From assembly GCF_009928415.1 (NCBI RefSeq), contig NZ_JAABNN010000006.1, forward strand, positions 77,551 to 141,550: 64,000 nt of DNA, given 5' to 3'. Origin of the DNA: Bacillus sp. USDA818B3_A. GTDB lineage: Bacteria > Bacillota > Bacilli > Bacillales > Cytobacillaceae. This document shows, piece by piece, positions 63,168-64,000 of this stretch. Under the pieces are notes generated by a model that saw only the letters and a program-made list of their open reading frames with translations, had not been told where the DNA came from and ran no database searches. Position numbers and translations under genes: made by a program. Every line of letters begins with the position of its first letter. Position 1 is the first letter of the stretch.

Positions 63168-64000
63168 TCACATGGTGCTGATATCAATTACGAATCGGTA
63201 CTTCACATCTGAAGCTAATACTCGTTCATAGGCTTCATCAATTTGGTCGGCTGAAATGACTTCAATCATCGGAGCAATGTTATGCTCTGCACAGAAGTTC
63301 AACATGTCCTGAGTTTCACGAATGCCTCCGATCATTGACCCTGCAAACGAGCGGCGATGACCGATAAGAGAGAATACATTTAGTGAAAGCGGCTCGGCAG
63401 GTGCACCAACATTTACTAGAGTACCATCCAGAGTTAGCAGTGAGATATATGCATCAAGGTTAATCTTTGCACTCACCGTATTAATAATAAGATCAAACGT
63501 GCCGGCAAGTTTTTGGAATGTTTCCTCATCGCTTGTCGCATAGTAGTGGTCTGCCCCTAATTGCAAGCCATCGTCCTTTTTCTTCAATGTTTGAGATAAA
63601 ACAGTGACTTCAGCACCCATAGCATGGGCAATTTGGACAGCCATATGCCCCAGGCCTCCCATACCAACAACCGCTACTTTCTTACCTGGGCCAGCTCCCC
63701 AATGGTTTAATGGCGAATAGGTTGTAATACCTGCGCAAAGTAATGGGGCAGCCGCATCAAGCTCGATGTTATCAGGAATTCTAACTGCGAACTCTTCTGT
63801 TACGACAATATGGGTAGAATAACCACCTTGTGTAGGCTCGCCATATTTGTCAACACCAGCATATGTAGGGACATTTCCTTTAAGACAGTATTGTTCTTCC
63901 CCTTTACGGCAGTTCTCGCATTCACCGCAGGAGTCAACCATACAGCCAACCCCTACCCTGTCACCGATCTGGTACTTTGTAACTTCTGCTCCTACAGCTG
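63168..64000 (-). CDS. Zinc-dependent alcohol dehydrogenase (CAD/YahK type), 5' end outside window
   Basis: The frame is open to the right edge, so the true start lies beyond the window; 277 codons are visible. Upstream of an internal Met the translation continues [20 protein letters not shown]. The structural zinc site is [16 protein letters not shown], a catalytic-zinc Cys appears in [12 protein letters not shown], and the NADP Rossmann motif is [20 protein letters not shown]. The family reduces aldehydes to alcohols with NADPH (cinnamyl-alcohol-dehydrogenase-like). A terminator follows. No neighbour indicates the substrate. Confidence 0.93.
   Translation of the reverse strand, partial: AVGAEVTKYQIGDRVGVGCMVDSCGECENCRKGEEQYCLKGNVPTYAGVDKYGEPTQGGYSTHIVVTEEFAVRIPDNIELDAAAPLLCAGITTYSPLNHWGAGPGKKVAVVGMGGLGHMAVQIAHAMGAEVTVLSQTLKKKDDGLQLGADHYYATSDEETFQKLAGTFDLIINTVSAKINLDAYISLLTLDGTLVNVGAPAEPLSLNVFSLIGHRRSFAGSMIGGIRETQDMLNFCAEHNIAPMIEVISADQIDEAYERVLASDVKYRFVIDISTM

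Overview
The window looks like chromosomal DNA of a low-GC, spore-former-type Bacillaceae bacterium (Bacillus sensu lato). The evidence is AGGAGG-type ribosome sites, small proteins typical of Bacillus (FbpA-like, DUF3934-like, BA3454-like), YflT/YsnF- and DUF2935-type stress genes with sigma-B-like promoters, and a tmRNA whose tag ends in FAFAA. I see no insertion sequence, prophage or CRISPR array.

Layout. (1) 1-12.7 kb: a redox/detoxification cluster, mostly on the minus strand. It has short-chain dehydrogenase, carboxymuconolactone decarboxylase, cupin, several aldo/keto reductases (AKR), flavodoxin, an NAD(P)-binding protein, an MFS exporter, two AraC regulators, a metallo-beta-lactamase-fold hydrolase, and a membrane cytochrome (DUF4405) next to a cytochrome P460 lipoprotein. 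(2) 13-21.2 kb: four exported alpha/beta hydrolases, G+C-richer than their surroundings, followed by an OmpR-type two-component system. An 11-bp-phased repeat occurs before both transcription units. (3) 21.2-22.8 kb: a graveyard of promoter copies and fragments of MBL, cupin and unknown genes. (4) 22.8-30.8 kb: an AKR/Gfo-Idh pair with a divergent AraC regulator, general-stress genes, and a Bcr/CflA exporter with its MarR regulator and two matching palindromic operators. (5) 30.9-33.4 kb: a four-gene ATP-grasp/DUF350/lipoprotein unit of unknown function. (6) 33.7-36.7 kb: a secreted coiled-coil glucosaminidase directly followed by FtsE and FtsX. (7) 36.8-43.2 kb: a truncated CDF transporter and a second detoxification cluster (MBL, AKR, carboxymuconolactone decarboxylase, TetR, Bcr/CflA exporter) plus a TetR remnant. 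(8) 43.2-57.4 kb: ABC exporters, a DD-carboxypeptidase, an FbpA-like protein, a GH43 enzyme, MscS, SstT, and MelA with an AraC regulator and a perfect cre site. (9) 57.4-64 kb: small proteins; an RNA array of tRNA-Ser, tmRNA, tRNA-Thr, tRNA-Asn and an SRP-like RNA; a second SRP-like RNA beside collapsed tRNA remains; then metabolic and hypothetical genes, ending in a partial zinc alcohol dehydrogenase.

A theme through the first 43 kb is duplication followed by collapse. AKR, MBL, cupin, SDR, AraC and TetR genes occur both intact and as small, clearly derived remnants, often keeping their promoters. The intact genes make sense together as electrophile, quinone and aldehyde detoxification under AraC and TetR control. 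The most distinctive systems are the FtsEX-glucosaminidase cassette, the two-component/hydrolase block, the ATP-grasp/DUF350 unit and the duplicated SRP-like RNA with compensatory base changes.
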